Of a stretch of DNA of 64,000 nucleotides, positions 1-10,550 are shown piece by piece (the first letter of the stretch is position 1; every line of letters starts with the position of its first letter). Source of the DNA: Semisulcospira habei. Lineage: Eukaryota > Mollusca > Gastropoda > Semisulcospiridae. The position numbers were made by a program, and so were the translations under genes. A model generated the notes under the pieces. It saw only the letters and a list, made by a program, of their open reading frames with translations. It did not search any database and was not told where the DNA came from. The stretch is taken from NCBI GenBank assembly GCA_036245525.1, contig BTPG01000005.1, positions 181,040,838 through 181,104,837 of the forward strand. Direction: 5' to 3'.

Positions 1-20
1 AGAAAAATGATAGAGTGGGT

Positions 21-310
21 GTTTTTTTTGTTTTTTGTTTGTTTGTTTTTTGTTTGTTTTTGTTGGGTTTTTTTTTTTAACATATTCGCTGTGGGAAGAA
101 CTTTCTTCGATGTGATTCCTTCAGAAATCAACTCGGCAAAAAGCGCGGGCCCACAGCCAAAGGGATAAAAAATAAACGAAAATTTACACAACTGTGCTCA
201 GTTCATTTAACTTGCGATTTTCTGCTGAGTTTCTTTTCGGATTGTTTGTTTGTTTGTTTGTTTGTTTGTTTGGTTGGTTGGTTGGTTGCTTGGTTGCTTG
301 GTTGCTTCTT
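21..310. repeat. T-rich low-complexity and (TTTG/TTGG)n tract
   Basis: Runs of gtttttt at 21-80 and a tttg/ttgg/ttgc tetranucleotide tract at 241-308. The short reading frame across it is low-complexity and I do not regard it as coding. A family I fragment (97-164) lies between the two tracts. Confidence 0.85.
97..164. repeat. Palindromic family I, diverged fragment
   Basis: Contains gtgattccttcagaaatca followed by a cggcaaaaagcgc and cagccaaag arm. It matches the right half of the palindrome seen intact at 7453-7538 and 47456-47540 (arms CCTTTGGCTGTC / GACAGCCAAAGG, centre around CCTGCAGG). Confidence 0.55.
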
Positions 311-629
311 TGTTTACTTTTATTCTGTCAACATACTGTGCATGATAGAAAAGATGTGAGCCTAATCTGTATGCTCTCAAACAATCTTCGTTAAATTATG
401 AATAGTGCTGATCGTTCTGTCTTTAATGGCCATATTAACAGCCTAAAGTTTCTATACATTCTTACATGACCTTTAGCCATGTGATGTGCGAGCAAAGCTT
501 AAACGATCCGTGCCCTGATTTTGTCCAAGTTTATCATTCGTAAACTTTACATTAATGTGCGCACGGCCAATTTCCGATGACGCATTTATTCAACTTTGGA
601 AAAGTTTAGGACACTTTTCCTAGAGTTCT

Positions 630-850
630 TTTACCCATGCAGTGAAGAGAAAATTTGAACACATCCATATGACCATCAGCAAGAGGTATAGATCCTCATG
701 AGCCCCCGCAGTTGCGGGGGCTCATGAGGATCTATGCATCTTGCTGACACCACTTTGTATCCACGTTCCTGGGACAGCTAGTGTTACCGGTGTTGAATTA
801 ACAAACACTGAAGAAACACAGTCTCCGTCCACTGGCACTAAGCAGGTTAA
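630..850 (+). mobile_element. TPal-A palindromic MITE
   Basis: Central near-perfect palindrome at 678-745 (agcaagaggtatagatcc and its complement around gcagttgc). The left end is a mutated TTAA (ttta) followed by cccatgcagtgaag. The right end is ggcactaagcaggttaa. The right flank carries the family's conserved arm (tgtatccacgttcctggga). It encodes nothing; a transposase in trans, perhaps piggyBac-type, is inferred from the TTAA ends of better copies. Confidence 0.75.
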
Positions 851-892
851 ATTCAGCCGATCTAGATCTAAGCTTGACGTAAAGAGGCAAGA

Positions 893-958
893 AAGAGGCA
901 TAGATCCTCATGAGCCCTCCGCAATCTGCGGGGGGTCATGAGGACCTATGCCTCTTGC
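893..958. mobile_element. TPal-A hairpin core, partial
   Basis: The palindrome aagaggcatagatcc...ggacctatgcctctt follows the preceding TPal-A element, but the outer arms and the TTAA end are not recognisable. It is a fragment or a local duplicate. Confidence 0.65.
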
Positions 959-1254
959 CACTGAGCTAGTTGTTGCTCAAAGACTCAACAATAATAACTC
1001 ATCAATACAGACTCGCCATTCCTGATGCAGAAAAGGGCGGGCATATTACCAAGTTTGCAACATACACTTCAGTTTTGATTTGTATCCAAACCTGGGCGAA
1101 CCTTCGATTTTTTCCCCCTGGAAATGACTTGCAGGCGCGTTTTATAAATGTCTTTCTCCTGACTTTGATCTTTGTCGTAAAGTCGCATGTAATGTCACTG
1201 CATTTTAGAGGGTCGATTCCATGTCCCTATCATTTCGGCGCCAAATGTTTTCAT

Positions 1255-1490
1255 CGCTCACAAACCAGATGGGTGGGGCTAGCTCTTGTAGAATGGTGCA
1301 CATACCAAGGGGAATTACTCAGCGCTGGACATACAAACGATTACTTCTCTTGCCCTCTCCTATAAGGCACCCTATCGCAAACCCACGGAAAACACGCAGA
1401 CGATCATATGCATCCACCTGCAAGAAGGGGGAGGAGATCTAATGGCGTTTATGTCCAGCGCTGAGTAATTCCCCTTGGTATATGTAACTG
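1255..1490. repeat. Inverted repeat (family H) with about 110-bp loop
   Basis: The stretch 1293-1337 (acataccaaggggaattact, cagcgctggaca) is repeated inverted at 1445-1486 (tgtccagcgctgagtaattc, cccttggtatatgt). Related single copies occur near 9372-9412, 23808-23830 and 48412-48470, so this is a dispersed family. The type of element is not known. Confidence 0.7.
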
Positions 1491-2025
1491 TTTTCATCGT
1501 ATTTTTTACTTCATTTTGAAGACTGGACTAAAAATTACTTACACCTCATGTGACTGTTTTAAGATTTAAGATTCAGATTCAAGAAATGTATTATTCATAA
1601 AGAGAATTTTTTTGCCTGCCGAACGTAAATAAAAGTAAGAAAACATATCACAATACATTATCAAAATGTTAGTAAAAATGGTATGGACAATATAGAACGA
1701 CCATGATGACTCAGGGACAGTGCTTAATTACTATTAGCTCGATGCCTTTCCAGGTCCAAAGTTAATCAACCACTGACTACCCTTGCGAACTGTTGTTGTG
1801 TCCATTTTAGCGGCTGGCGCTAACTTTGAAAAAGTCAGGTGGTCGATTGCTTTGGGTGTGGTGCAATTTAACTGGTGATCAATGCACTCTTCACCTAAGC
1901 TCGCTGTGTCTTCCTTTGCTTGGGACACACTGGTGTAAACAACAATCAACAAGAGACAAGGAGGAGAAATCCCCTCCCCACCTCCCCCCCCCCCAATCCC
2001 CCCCCCCCCCACCCCCGTTAAAACG
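1491..2025. other. No gene recognised; C-rich tract at its end
   Basis: AT-rich sequence with an attcagattcaagaaatg stretch similar to other LINE 3' ends, then an interrupted poly-C tract at 1977-2016. Short reading frames here are supported by no motif. Confidence 0.6.
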
Positions 2026-2104
2026 TTAATATATTCGAGATGTGCCGCATCCGGATACGAGGCTTTACGCCGCGCATCGGAATGCGACACGTCTCAAATG
2101 TGTC
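2026..2104. mobile_element. TPal-C micro-MITE, diverged
   Basis: TTAA followed by tatattcgagatgtgccgca and ending in gcgacacgtctcaaatgtg, an imperfect palindrome. It aligns with cleaner copies at 16021-16071 and 18352-18430, which share the cgagacgtgccgcc arm. Confidence 0.6.
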
Positions 2105-2250
2105 CAACGCAAGGATCCGCGTGTTTGAATTTGGGAGATTTTATCTAGACGAAACCGAAGCGGCCGTCAAGGTGCCGGAGGCATCAAGCTAATCTGTCAT
2201 AATGTTTTGATCTCCCATTCTAGTTTATCGGTTGTGAATGAGTTGTTATC

Positions 2251-2332
2251 CTCATAGTTCAAGTTAGTTAGTGATAGGGGTTGAACGCCGAGCAGGCGAC
2301 TAAGGCCATCTCACGGCGGCTCATAGTTCAAG
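2251..2332 (-). mobile_element. 52-56-bp mini-retroposon with 13-bp target duplication
   Basis: The 56-bp insert at 2264-2319 is bracketed by the direct repeat ctcatagttcaag (2251-2263 and 2320-2332). That repeat is part of a TPal-B left arm, so the host element shows the pre-insertion sequence. Read on the minus strand, the insert is a stem-loop (CCGCCG...CGGCG) followed by TTAAC and a CTAA-type tail. Three more copies have the same limits (9271-9322, 19782-19837, 48864-48915). Confidence 0.85.
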
Positions 2333-2415
2333 GGTGGTGTCAGAATAGCTTGGTGCCTGTAGGCGCCAAGCTATTCTGACACCACCCTTGAACTGTTACG
2401 GTCGACCTGAACTGT
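2321..2415. mobile_element. TPal-B palindrome, interrupted by mini-retroposon
   Basis: Palindrome agttcaagggtggtgtcaga...gcctgtaggc... and complement, ending gaactgttacggtcgacc. The outer left part was split by the mini-retroposon. TTAA ends are not evident. Confidence 0.75.
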
Positions 2416-3350
2416 TAGTACTGTCATCACCAAACCCAGTTCAGCCAAAGGACATGCCGTCCCTAGAGACCACATCAATATGTCAAGAAGCGGAAGTTGT
2501 TTTCTCATAATGAATGAGGAAGAAAGGGAATTAGCAGACGGCTGAAAGCGTGGTTAATGGCTGTATCTCCCAAAATTATTTGATTCAGTCAGTTGTGTTG
2601 AGACCCCAACCGTTTACCGTCCCAAAACTCAGACCCGTTCATCTGACACTAAATACGTAATCTTTTTTTTTTTTTTTTAATTTTCCGGGACATTGATCGA
2701 TCACGACAGTTCAAGGTTAGTGATGTATTCGAAAATCCCAAGGGAAAAAAAAAAAAAAACACGCTTAGAAAAGACAATTACAACGCGATTGTGTGGTACA
2801 AGCTGTCTATTCTAAGAGTGTTTCTTTACTTCCTTGAAATTCTCTTTGGATTTTATGCGCTTGTTTAGCTTCGAGATCCTATCCTCCGCAGTTGACCGGC
2901 TGCTGCAGAAAGAGAGAAAGGGATACTAACAAAACACGCGCCAGAGTGTTGCGGTTTCATGGCGTCAGGCCTGCGCAATAACAAGTGGGTAAACGCGCCG
3001 GTCTCTTTTGCCCCTAAATTGATTTTCCGTTTTGTGGATGGCGGTCGTCACAAGCACTCCAGTGGGCAAACACGGCCAAAGTTATAGAGCCGCGAGGAGA
3101 GTCCATAAATCTGCGGTTAACCCTCTCAACCTGGTTGCAGTGCTGCTTGATATTAATCCGGTCGAAGGGGATGGTGATGATGGAGATGATGTTCACTTGT
3201 AGAGCACATTTCTCCGTCCAATCCTGAAAGCTCAAAGCGCACTTTGGTGCGGAGGGATTTTGTAAAGAAGAGATAGCAAAGAATCTAGAGAGAAGAACTG
3301 GCTCAGGCGGACAGATTGAAGAAATGTCAGTTGCCTCCTGGTGCATCTAA
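2416..3350. other. No gene recognised
   Basis: Contains a poly-T run (2661-2678), a poly-A run (2745-2759) and a stretch at 3170-3260 resembling 5895-5990 (gatgatgttcacttgtagagc / gatgatgtccacttgtaatg). A 110-codon minus-strand frame shows no family motif. Confidence 0.55.
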
Positions 3351-3351
3351 G

Positions 3352-3875
3352 CGCCACCTACAAGCTATTCTGGTGCCACTTTTCGACCATGATAGTTCAC
3401 GGGAGGTGCCGGGATAGCTTGGCGCCTGGTGCCACCTTTTGATCTTGATAGTTCAAGTGTGGTGCCGAAATAGCTTGGCACCTGGTGCCACCTTTCGATC
3501 ATGATAGTTCACGGGAGGTGCCGCGATAGCTTGGCGCCTGGTGCCACCTTTTGGCCATGATAGTTCAAGGGAGGTGCCGGAATAGCTTGGCGCCAGGTGC
3601 AACCTTCTGACCATGATAGTTCAAAGGTGGTGCCGGAATTGCTTGGCGCCTAGTGTCGCCTTTCGACCATGATAGTTCAAGGTTGGTGCCGGAATAGCTT
3701 TGCGCCTGATCCCACCATTTGACCATGATAGTTCAAGGGAGATGCCGGAATAGCTTGGCGTCTGGTGTCACCTTTCGATCATGATAGTTCAAGGGTGGTG
3801 CCGGAATAGCTTGGCGCCTGGTGGCGCCAAGCTATTCCGGCACCATTCTTGAACTTTCATGGTCAATGCACCTCC
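3352..3875. repeat. 56-bp tandem array made from one TPal-B arm
   Basis: The word gatagttca recurs at 3391, 3447, 3503, 3559, 3615, 3671, 3727 and 3783, exactly 56 bp apart. Each unit is the left arm of the TPal-B palindrome (tgatagttcaagggaggtgc, agcttggcgcctggtgccac). Only after the eighth unit does a single right arm follow (3829-3873, ggcgccaagctattccggca...ttcatggtc). One arm has been amplified and its partner kept single. Confidence 0.9.
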
Positions 3876-4399
3876 CTCAGTTGATCAAAAGCCATTCTAG
3901 GCGATCGACTCCGCTCAAAGTTCGAAAGTGTTAACTAGGCTTGCGAGTGTAAAACTCTTGACCTGGCCAATGCGCTGCGTCAGTGCGCGCTTGTTTTTGT
4001 TGACCATAGAACTAAGGAGGCTCGATTAACTTTTTTCCATTCATCTGCTGAAACTAAGCCTTGAAACACAGTAACCAAATAGAGTCTCAGCTCTCCTAAA
4101 GCTGGCTCGCTTGCACAGTTAACGATCCTCACTACTCAGACTCCCCATGTCACTACACCCCCACTTAAAGATCTTAGCAATGTACATGGGTTGGGTTGGG
4201 TTGGAACAACTTGAGTTCTTTAAGAACCACTTCTGTATGTGATCTACGCAAACGATTTTTAGACAACTCCGCCTTCTTCATTTCCCGGACTTGTTTATCT
4301 GCCCTCCCCAACCCCCCCACCCCCACCCCCCCCCCCCCCAAAAAAAAAAAAATCAAAATAAAGCACAAAAGACAGAAAGAAAAAGATGAAAGAAAAGAA

Positions 4400-4446
<47 letters not shown>

Positions 4447-4723
4447 TAATGACGATGATTACAAGAATAATAATGACGATGAAGATGACAATAATAATAT
4501 AATAATATACTACTACTACTACTACTACTACAACTAATAATAATAATAATAATAATTGCAGCAGTTGTCAATTGTCAATAGAAGCGGAGTTCCGCTTTAC
4601 TCTAATAAATCTCTACCAATATTATGTTCAAATTCATCAACATCAGAAGAATATCACATTTCGACTCAGCCGTTACATCATGGATCACAACGAAGACACG
4701 CGCGTGCTTAATGGTGGTAAGTT
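3876..4723. other. No gene; C/A-rich and AAT/ACT microsatellites
   Basis: A poly-C then poly-A tract lies at 4305-4352. An (ATA)n tract runs from 4402 to 4445, followed by (ACT)n at 4509-4531 and (AAT)n at 4536-4555. Frames over these tracts are low-complexity. Confidence 0.7.
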
Positions 4724-4927
4724 TTAACTCCTTCGCGCCTATCCATACCTCACAAAAGAGACATAGATACTCATGAGTCCCCACAGACTGCGGGGCTAAT
4801 GAGGCTCTATGTCTCTTGCTTTGTGTCCGTGTTCGTCAGTTTGGACGGCCTGTGGCTTTTGGTCCGGCTTTCAGTCAAAACCGATTTCAGAAACAAAACG
4901 CACACAAATTCGCAGGGAAGGCGTTAA
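4724..4927 (+). mobile_element. TPal-A palindromic MITE, complete
   Basis: TTAACTCCTTCGCGCC at the left and GCAGGGAAGGCGTTAA at the right, with the central palindrome at 4755-4819. The right half keeps the family arm (gtccgtgttcgtcagtttgg, ttcagaaacaaaac). TTAA is present at both ends. Confidence 0.85.
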
Positions 4928-5028
4928 ACAGAATAATACAAATCGTACGGTAAACAATCTTTAGAGATAGAGCAACGAGACACTTTGTAGTCACGTTCCT
5001 TGGACGTCTGGGGCTATTTGGCCTTTAG

Positions 5029-5291
5029 TTATCCCCTTGGCTGCCAGTGGGCGCGGATTTGGCGCCTGAAACCACTGCACACTGACCGGCATTCGCGTGA
5101 AGAACGCACATAAAACGGGACCAGACGGGAGCATACGAATTAACAAGAGACATAAATCCTCATGAGCTCCCGCTGTCGCGGGAGCTCATGAGGATTTATG
5201 TCTCTTGCAAATGGGTACAGTTCGCCTTGCCCCCGGCAATTTGAATTTGGAAACACAGTCTGCGCGCAGGCACTGGCAGTTAACGGGCTAA
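5029..5291 (-). mobile_element. TPal-A MITE, longer variant
   Basis: Left end ttatccccttggctgccagt, central palindrome 5143-5208 (caagagacataaatcctcat around cgctgtcgcg), right end cactggcagttaacgggcta. The left arm (gaaaccactgcacactgacc) matches copies at 6233 and 24129. The termini are slightly rearranged, so boundaries are approximate. Confidence 0.7.
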
Positions 5292-5433
5292 GCAACTCCC
5301 ATCTGACGAAAAAAAAAATCGTGGCCATCAACCCTTTCCGTTCCTTCAGTCACCGTGACATTCTTAATCATTATCCCAAGCGCCAACCGAAAAATGCGAA
5401 ATCACGTGAGGTTTACTGTCAAGTGAATGTTCA

Positions 5434-5511
5434 GCTGTGATTTCGGATCTTCCGACATGGAAGCCGGAAGCTCCAAAATCACAGACCACACACACACACA
5501 CACACACACAC
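5434..5511. repeat. Family F palindrome with (CA)n
   Basis: Imperfect palindrome ctgtgatttcggatcttccg...ggaagctccaaaatcacag at 5434-5488, followed by (CA)n at 5488-5511. It is related to the cleaner family F palindromes at 53434 and 61791. Confidence 0.65.
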
Positions 5512-6022
5512 GTGTTACACAGCTCTCGACGAATTGCAGCAATTAGCAGAAACAAGAAATTGCATCGTTTTAAGACCAGATGGGGCCGTAATGCTATGAA
5601 GTTTTAGCGAAGGATTTTTCTGCGGGTGCCGAATCTGGGATCGGGGACCTCTATTGCCTAGAGCCGTAAGGTCATAAACCACAGACCAGCGCGCCAAGTA
5701 ATGATCAAGTCTGACGTAAGTTTATCGCAAAACTGCGCACGGCAAACGACTTCCGCGTCAACGTTGCTCAACAATTACTGTGCCGCCGCCTAACAAACTA
5801 ACTAACGTTCCGTGCATATCTCTCATCGCGCGTTTCACATCTGGTGCCAGCTTCAGTTTCGCTCAGTTAACCCCCTCATTGTCAGTGGATGCAGACTGAT
5901 GATGATGATTATGGTGATGATGATGATGGTGATGATGACGATGATGTCCACTTGTAATGCGCATCCACTCCATGCTAGCAGCATACTCAGGGCGGAAGAA
6001 AAAAAAAATTCTCAAATCTTTG
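5512..6022. other. No gene recognised; GAT-rich tract
   Basis: A diverged family F-like stretch lies at 5630-5700. A (GAT)n tract at 5896-5945 follows ttaaccccctcattgtcagt (5868), which resembles a TPal-A end, but no partner end is clear. Confidence 0.5.
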
Positions 6023-6236
6023 TTAACCCTTTTAGTCTCGGATCCCTACAGCAGAAGATGGCTTGACCGTGATAATTCAAGGGTAGTACCAGATTAGCTT
6101 GGCGCCTTACGGCGCCAAGCTAATCTGGCACTACCCTTGAGTTATCATGGTCAAGCTATCTCCTGCAACTGGTACACAGTCGTTAGGCGACACCACCAAA
6201 ATTTGAGAAATGGGACCTTGGGGCTAAAAGGGTTAA
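6023..6236 (+). mobile_element. TPal-B palindromic MITE, complete
   Basis: TTAACCCTTTTAGTCTCGG at the left and CTTGGGGCTAAAAGGGTTAA at the right form matching terminal inverted repeats. The central palindrome (6068-6156) reads gtgataattcaagggtagta...gcgccttacggcgcc... and complement. The right TTAA is also the left TTAA of the next element. Confidence 0.9.
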
Positions 6237-6523
6237 CCCCTTCGCTGCCAGTGGTCCCGAATGTGGCGTCCGAAACCACTGCTCGGCGGTGACCGACATT
6301 TGCGTCAAGAAACGGGTGTTAACAAATGGGGGGGGGGGGGGGGGGGGGGGGGGGGAATCGGCACGGAGAACATAGGACTAACAAGAGACTGCAGGGGGCT
6401 CATGAGGATTCATGCCTCTTGCTGACACCACTTTGAATCCGTGTGCCTGGGACAGCTGGGATCTGTTCGTGTTGAATTAACGAAGATTGTAGACACATAG
6501 TCTGCACGCACTGAGCGGGTTAA
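6233..6523. mobile_element. TPal-A MITE with two different half-arms and a G30-like run
   Basis: TTAACCCCTTCGCTGCC at the left and gcactgagcgggttaa at the right. The left half has the arm usual for minus-oriented copies, the right half the arm usual for plus-oriented copies, so it may be a recombinant. A poly-G run (6328-6354) and a truncated palindrome (6382-6423, left arm mostly lost) lie inside. Confidence 0.75.
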
Positions 6524-6655
6524 CCCATGCAGCCCTGAAAGACTACGACAGGATGTGGATCGACCATGATATTTCAAGGTTGGTGTCAGAATAGCTTGGC
6601 GCCTCTAGGCGCCAAGCTATTCTGACATCAACCTTGAAATGTAATGTCGACCTGT
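6520..6655 (+). mobile_element. TPal-B MITE, 3' end degraded
   Basis: It starts at the TTAA shared with the preceding element (ttaacccatgcagccctgaa). The central palindrome at 6561-6650 (cgaccatgatatttcaaggt around gcctctaggc) is nearly perfect. The right terminal TTAA was not found. Confidence 0.8.
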
Positions 6656-7072
6656 CTAATGAACTGAGATATAGACCTCAGAGGATATCGACAGACAAAT
6701 TTAAAATTTCATCCTCAGGGCGTAAGGAGTGCTTACGCCTGATGTCGATTAAATCGGCACGCGACAGCAAAAAATAAAATCACAGATCGGCGCACAACGA
6801 CCCTATTAGCTCACAATCTCAGACCATCACACATAGACCGTAAGGTTACACAATTAACGTAATTAAAGACATAATGCCATGAATCTAAAGCCCATGTTCA
6901 CGATTTCGTGAGAACTGCGATGAATCTCCGACAAACAACACGTTGAGTGCCTAAGTTTTGTTTTGTTTTTAACAAGAAACGTGTACGTTTTCTCAAAATC
7001 CGTTCGTTGGTTTTTTTTAAAAATCCAAATGTTCCTGGTTTCTGCAGAATCATCTGGAGACTCAATGACAGT

Positions 7073-7353
7073 TTAACCCATTTAGTGCAGCCAGGATACA
7101 TTGGGTTAAGCACACACAATACCTTAGCTGCCCCAGCAACATGGCTTCAAAGTTGTGTCAGCAAGAGGTATAGATCCTCATGGGCCCTGGCAACTGCGGG
7201 GGCTCATAGTTTCAAAGTGGTGTCAGCAAGAGGTATAGATCCTCATGAGCCCCAGCAACTGCGGGGGCTCATGGTTTCAAAGTTCTGTCAGCAAGAGGTA
7301 TGTACCCTCATGAGCCCCCGCTGTTGCAGTTCAGTCGGAATTGAACTGGTTAA
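7073..7353 (+). mobile_element. TPal-A element with 65-bp arm triplication
   Basis: Left end TTAACCCATTTAGTGCAGCC, right end gaattgaactggttaa. Inside, the unit ttcaaagttgtgtcagcaag plus half-palindrome is repeated at 7146, 7211 and 7275 (about 65-bp period). The matching right arm is absent, so the palindrome has become a tandem repeat. Confidence 0.75.
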
Positions 7354-7452
7354 CATAAAAACTTGTTTTTGGGGCTGAAAGAGTGAAGATTCTTTGCAGT
7401 CAGATGGGGGATAATTGTCGTCTGCTGAGGACCTGTGAAATTTAGCTAACAA

Positions 7453-7538
7453 CCTTTGGGTTGTCAGGAAGCGCTTTTTCTTGAAACACTGAAAATTCCT
7501 TGCGGGAATCACCTCGACAAAAAACATTACCGACAGCC
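7453..7538. mobile_element. Palindromic family I element
   Basis: Arms cctttgggttgtcaggaagc and cattaccgacagccag flank a centre with ttccttgcgggaatcacctc. The same organisation occurs at 14401-14992, 42464-42555 and 47456-47540. TTAA ends are not seen, so this family is kept apart from TPal. Confidence 0.65.
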
Positions 7539-7847
7539 AGATCGGTCTAAAAAAACAACAACACCATCTCCGTAATATAAAAACATCCAGCAAAAGCGTT
7601 TTTTTTTTGTGTATGTTTAAGATTAGAGAAACAGGTGCCGCTGCGCATGCACAAACCTAATAAAAGTTTCTTAGAGTGTTACGGCACGCAAACCGAGGCT
7701 GACTCGACAGCGCAACATTCACTGACAAACTGAACATCGGAAATTCCGCAAAAAAGTTAAATTTGAAAAGAAAATCCGAAATTTGCACTCTGACAATACC
7801 GGCCATTACGGCGTGGTCCCGCCCTCGTCATTCGTGAATGAAAAGCA

Positions 7848-8073
7848 TTAACCCCTTCACTGCCGAGAAAACGTGAACGCGATCCAACTCGGCAAGAGGC
7901 GTAGATACTCATGAACCCCCGCGACTGCGGGGGCTCATGAGGATCAATGCTTTTTGATGAAGTGAAACCACTGTGTCAGTATGATGTTCCTTTGACGCCT
8001 GGGAATCTTTGACGTTCAGTGAATTTACTCCGATTCAGACTGACAGTCTGCGCGCCCGCAGTGACGGGGTTAA
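7848..8073 (+). mobile_element. TPal-A palindromic MITE, complete
   Basis: TTAACCCCTTCACTGCCGAG at the left and cccgcagtgacggggttaa at the right are clean inverted ends. The palindrome lies at 7892-7957; the right stem has decayed (aatgctttttgatga). Confidence 0.85.
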
Positions 8074-8435
8074 GGGTAATAGAGTTTGACTGTCAGCCTG
8101 AATGTATTGATAGCCATCGTGTAAACGTGTTTTGACCCAGACCTTTCGCCGTACCGCAACGAACCACCATCATGGCCGTAGCGGAGAAGTGTTTGCACCC
8201 GTCACTTTCCGCGCTCATTCGCTTCCATCACGTGCAGCAGCTCAGGTATTCATTTGCCGCCAGAATCTATGGAAGCCGGGGAATCAGGGATCACTGACCA
8301 TACACGTGTTTTGCGTGATTTCTCGTAGTGCCACAGCCACTGCTTCACACTCATTTAGAATCATCTAGTAGATGCGGATTATGATGATGAAATCAATGTA
8401 AATTGATTGGATGGCGTCAGAGCCACAGCCGACGA

Positions 8436-8574
8436 AGGAACATAGATACAAAGTGGTTTCAGCAAAAGGCATAAATCCTCATGAGCCCCCGCAAATGCGG
8501 GGGTTCATGAGGGTCTATACCTTGGCTTGCAATTGGAGGTTTTTTTTTTCTATTCCAGTCGGTGAAAGGGTTAA
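8436..8574 (-). mobile_element. TPal-A MITE, 5' part missing
   Basis: The palindrome at 8461-8530 (agcaaaaggcataaatcctc around gcaaatgc) is followed by ccagtcggtgaaagggttaa, an intact right end. The left arm is only partly recognisable. Confidence 0.7.
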
Positions 8575-8910
8575 GCACACGGCCAAGGTGATAGGTCGAC
8601 CGCAACATCAAAGTCTGATGCCTCGCCCTGACTCATTAATGCCCTTTAGAACTGAAACGAAAGTCTAACTACAGAATCGTCTACAAGACACCAGGACTAT
8701 GGTAGCTCATGACTAGATTATCAGATTAGCTCGGCCCTTGGCCGCAGTTAACACTTCAGTGCTCCGTTACAGGCGACCCCTTTCAATTATAAAAGAAAAC
8801 ATCTTCACTGACACACCCAGAATGAGGAGCCATGCTCCTGGGAGCTCCCAGGAATGTATCACATCACTTGCAGACAAACATCAACCAGATCGCCTCAGTC
8901 TTTGTTCCTA

Positions 8911-8913
<3 letters not shown>

Positions 8914-8980
<67 letters not shown>

Positions 8981-9120
8981 TAAAAATATAATTCTTATAT
9001 AGCGCAATATCCCCACAAGAAAGGATCGGAGCGCTTTACATCTAAATAATCTAAGTGAATACAGTGAAGTACAGACTGCACACAAATACACTTATCCATA
9101 AGTACAAAGCCACATTCACA
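8914..9120 (-). repeat. LINE/SINE 3'-tail fragment with (AAT)n
   Basis: (AAT)n at 8916-8980 precedes ataattcttatatagcgcaa and ggatcggagcgctttaca. Read on the minus strand this is the arrangement GCGC...GCGCTATATAAGAAT-(ATT)n, also seen at the ends of the LINE and SINE copies here (32160, 36987, 40590, 51344, 58011). No coding sequence is attached. Confidence 0.7.
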
Positions 9121-9257
9121 CAATACTGAAATAATAAACATAGGATGTTTCAAGAACCTGATAAGATATACACATTTTGGGAAAACGCAGTAAAAGGAAG
9201 ATGTGAGGGAGCAATCCGATGTCGTGACTGATCCTTGTCCAATGTAAACTCTCTACA

Positions 9258-9335
9258 GGAGAAGATGCAGTTAGTTATTTGGGTTTAACGCCGAGCAGGC
9301 AACTAAGGCCATTTCACGGCGGGGAGAAGATGCAG
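9258..9335 (-). mobile_element. 52-bp mini-retroposon with 13-bp target duplication
   Basis: A 52-bp insert at 9271-9322 lies between direct repeats ggagaagatgcag (9258-9270 and 9323-9335). The minus strand reads CCGCCG, a 20-odd-nt loop, then TTAAACCCAAATAACTAA. Both the 5' limit and the tail match the copies at 2264, 19782 and 48864. Confidence 0.9.
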
Positions 9336-9693
9336 CAAACGTGATGATTCAACGGTATTGTCAAATACTCACAAACTAGATAGGTGAGGCTAGCGCTGGT
9401 AGTACTGGTAGTCGTCAAAGCCAAAGTATCGGCCTAAAACATCCTTTTATATCGTAAACATTCCTACACCGTAGGGGGTGGCAGGCCGGGACGTTACTAT
9501 GTGCCAATTTTTTTATGGCAATTTTCTCAAATGTTTTCTCAGGCAACCAAAACAACGCCAGCACGCACCCGGGCTCAGCTTATGCAGATGCGCAGAGATC
9601 ATCATATCCCTACGACATCGGACATGCTTGGCGAACGATTACGGACACAAATGGCGTGTGTTCACAAGCATATAGACTAACCAGCCGCAATCT

Positions 9694-9760
9694 GCAAGAG
9701 GCATAGATCCTCATGAGACCCCGCAGAACGCGGGGGCTCGTGAGGATCTATGGCTCTTGC
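9694..9760. mobile_element. TPal-A hairpin core
   Basis: Palindrome gcaagaggcatagatcctca around gcagaacgcggg and complement. The outer arms are only partly recognisable (cattgttcctggacgg on the right). Confidence 0.75.
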
Positions 9761-10037
9761 CAATCTCATTTACATCGCATTGTTCCTGGACGGAGGAGGT
9801 AATTATGAAAGAGGGGAGTCTTGGTGTCGTTCTGCAGGTTTACCATCTTCTCAAAATGCTTTGACGCCCCCTGTGTGCTAACTTGGCATGAGAATCATGC
9901 TATCTATTAGCAGACACGTGGGGATCCTTGGTCTATTAACCCTGTCCAAATAAATTCGAGCCAAATGACATTTTGGGTCAAGGTTAACATGTCATTTATT
10001 TACAATTGGACGTTCGAAAATCAAGAAGTACGTGAAA

Positions 10038-10152
10038 ACTGCGCGTGATTCGACGAAAACAGTGGACTAAAACCAAAAGCCAGGACAAAGTGCGATGTCG
10101 CATGTTTGTCCGGGCTTTTTAATCCACTGTTTTCGTTGAAGCGCGTGCAATT
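10038..10152. repeat. Imperfect long hairpin (family K)
   Basis: The arm gcgcgtgattcgacgaaaac, agtggactaaaa pairs with ttaatccactgttttcgttg, aagcgcgtgc. The loop contains a second smaller inverted pair (gacaaagtgcgatgtcgcat). No other copy was recognised. Confidence 0.65.
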
Positions 10153-10550
10153 TCGACTTACTTATGATTTCCGGAAATCTTCATTTATTGTGTTCTCATG
10201 AAATACTATTAATGTTTATCTACCTTTTGTTCTTAACTATAGATATAGAACTTTAGCGGGTTTTTTTGTTTCCCCACGTCCTTGTGTTCTCAAGACTGGG
10301 GACTGGGGGGTCATTTGCGTGAGATGGGTCATGTTATCGTTCGCATACAGGCAAGGATTGTCTTCGTTGTTCGCTTCTTGGACGCGTTCGCTGTGGACAG
10401 AGCAAACGGGACTTAAACCAGGCGTAGCTCATCATGAACCCCCGCAGGACAGCAGGTTCACAAAGTTCCACGCCTTTTCCTGGTCTCCTTTTTACATGTA
10501 ATTCTGGACGGAGGGTGATCTTTGGTGTTGGATTTGTAACACTTTTAGAA

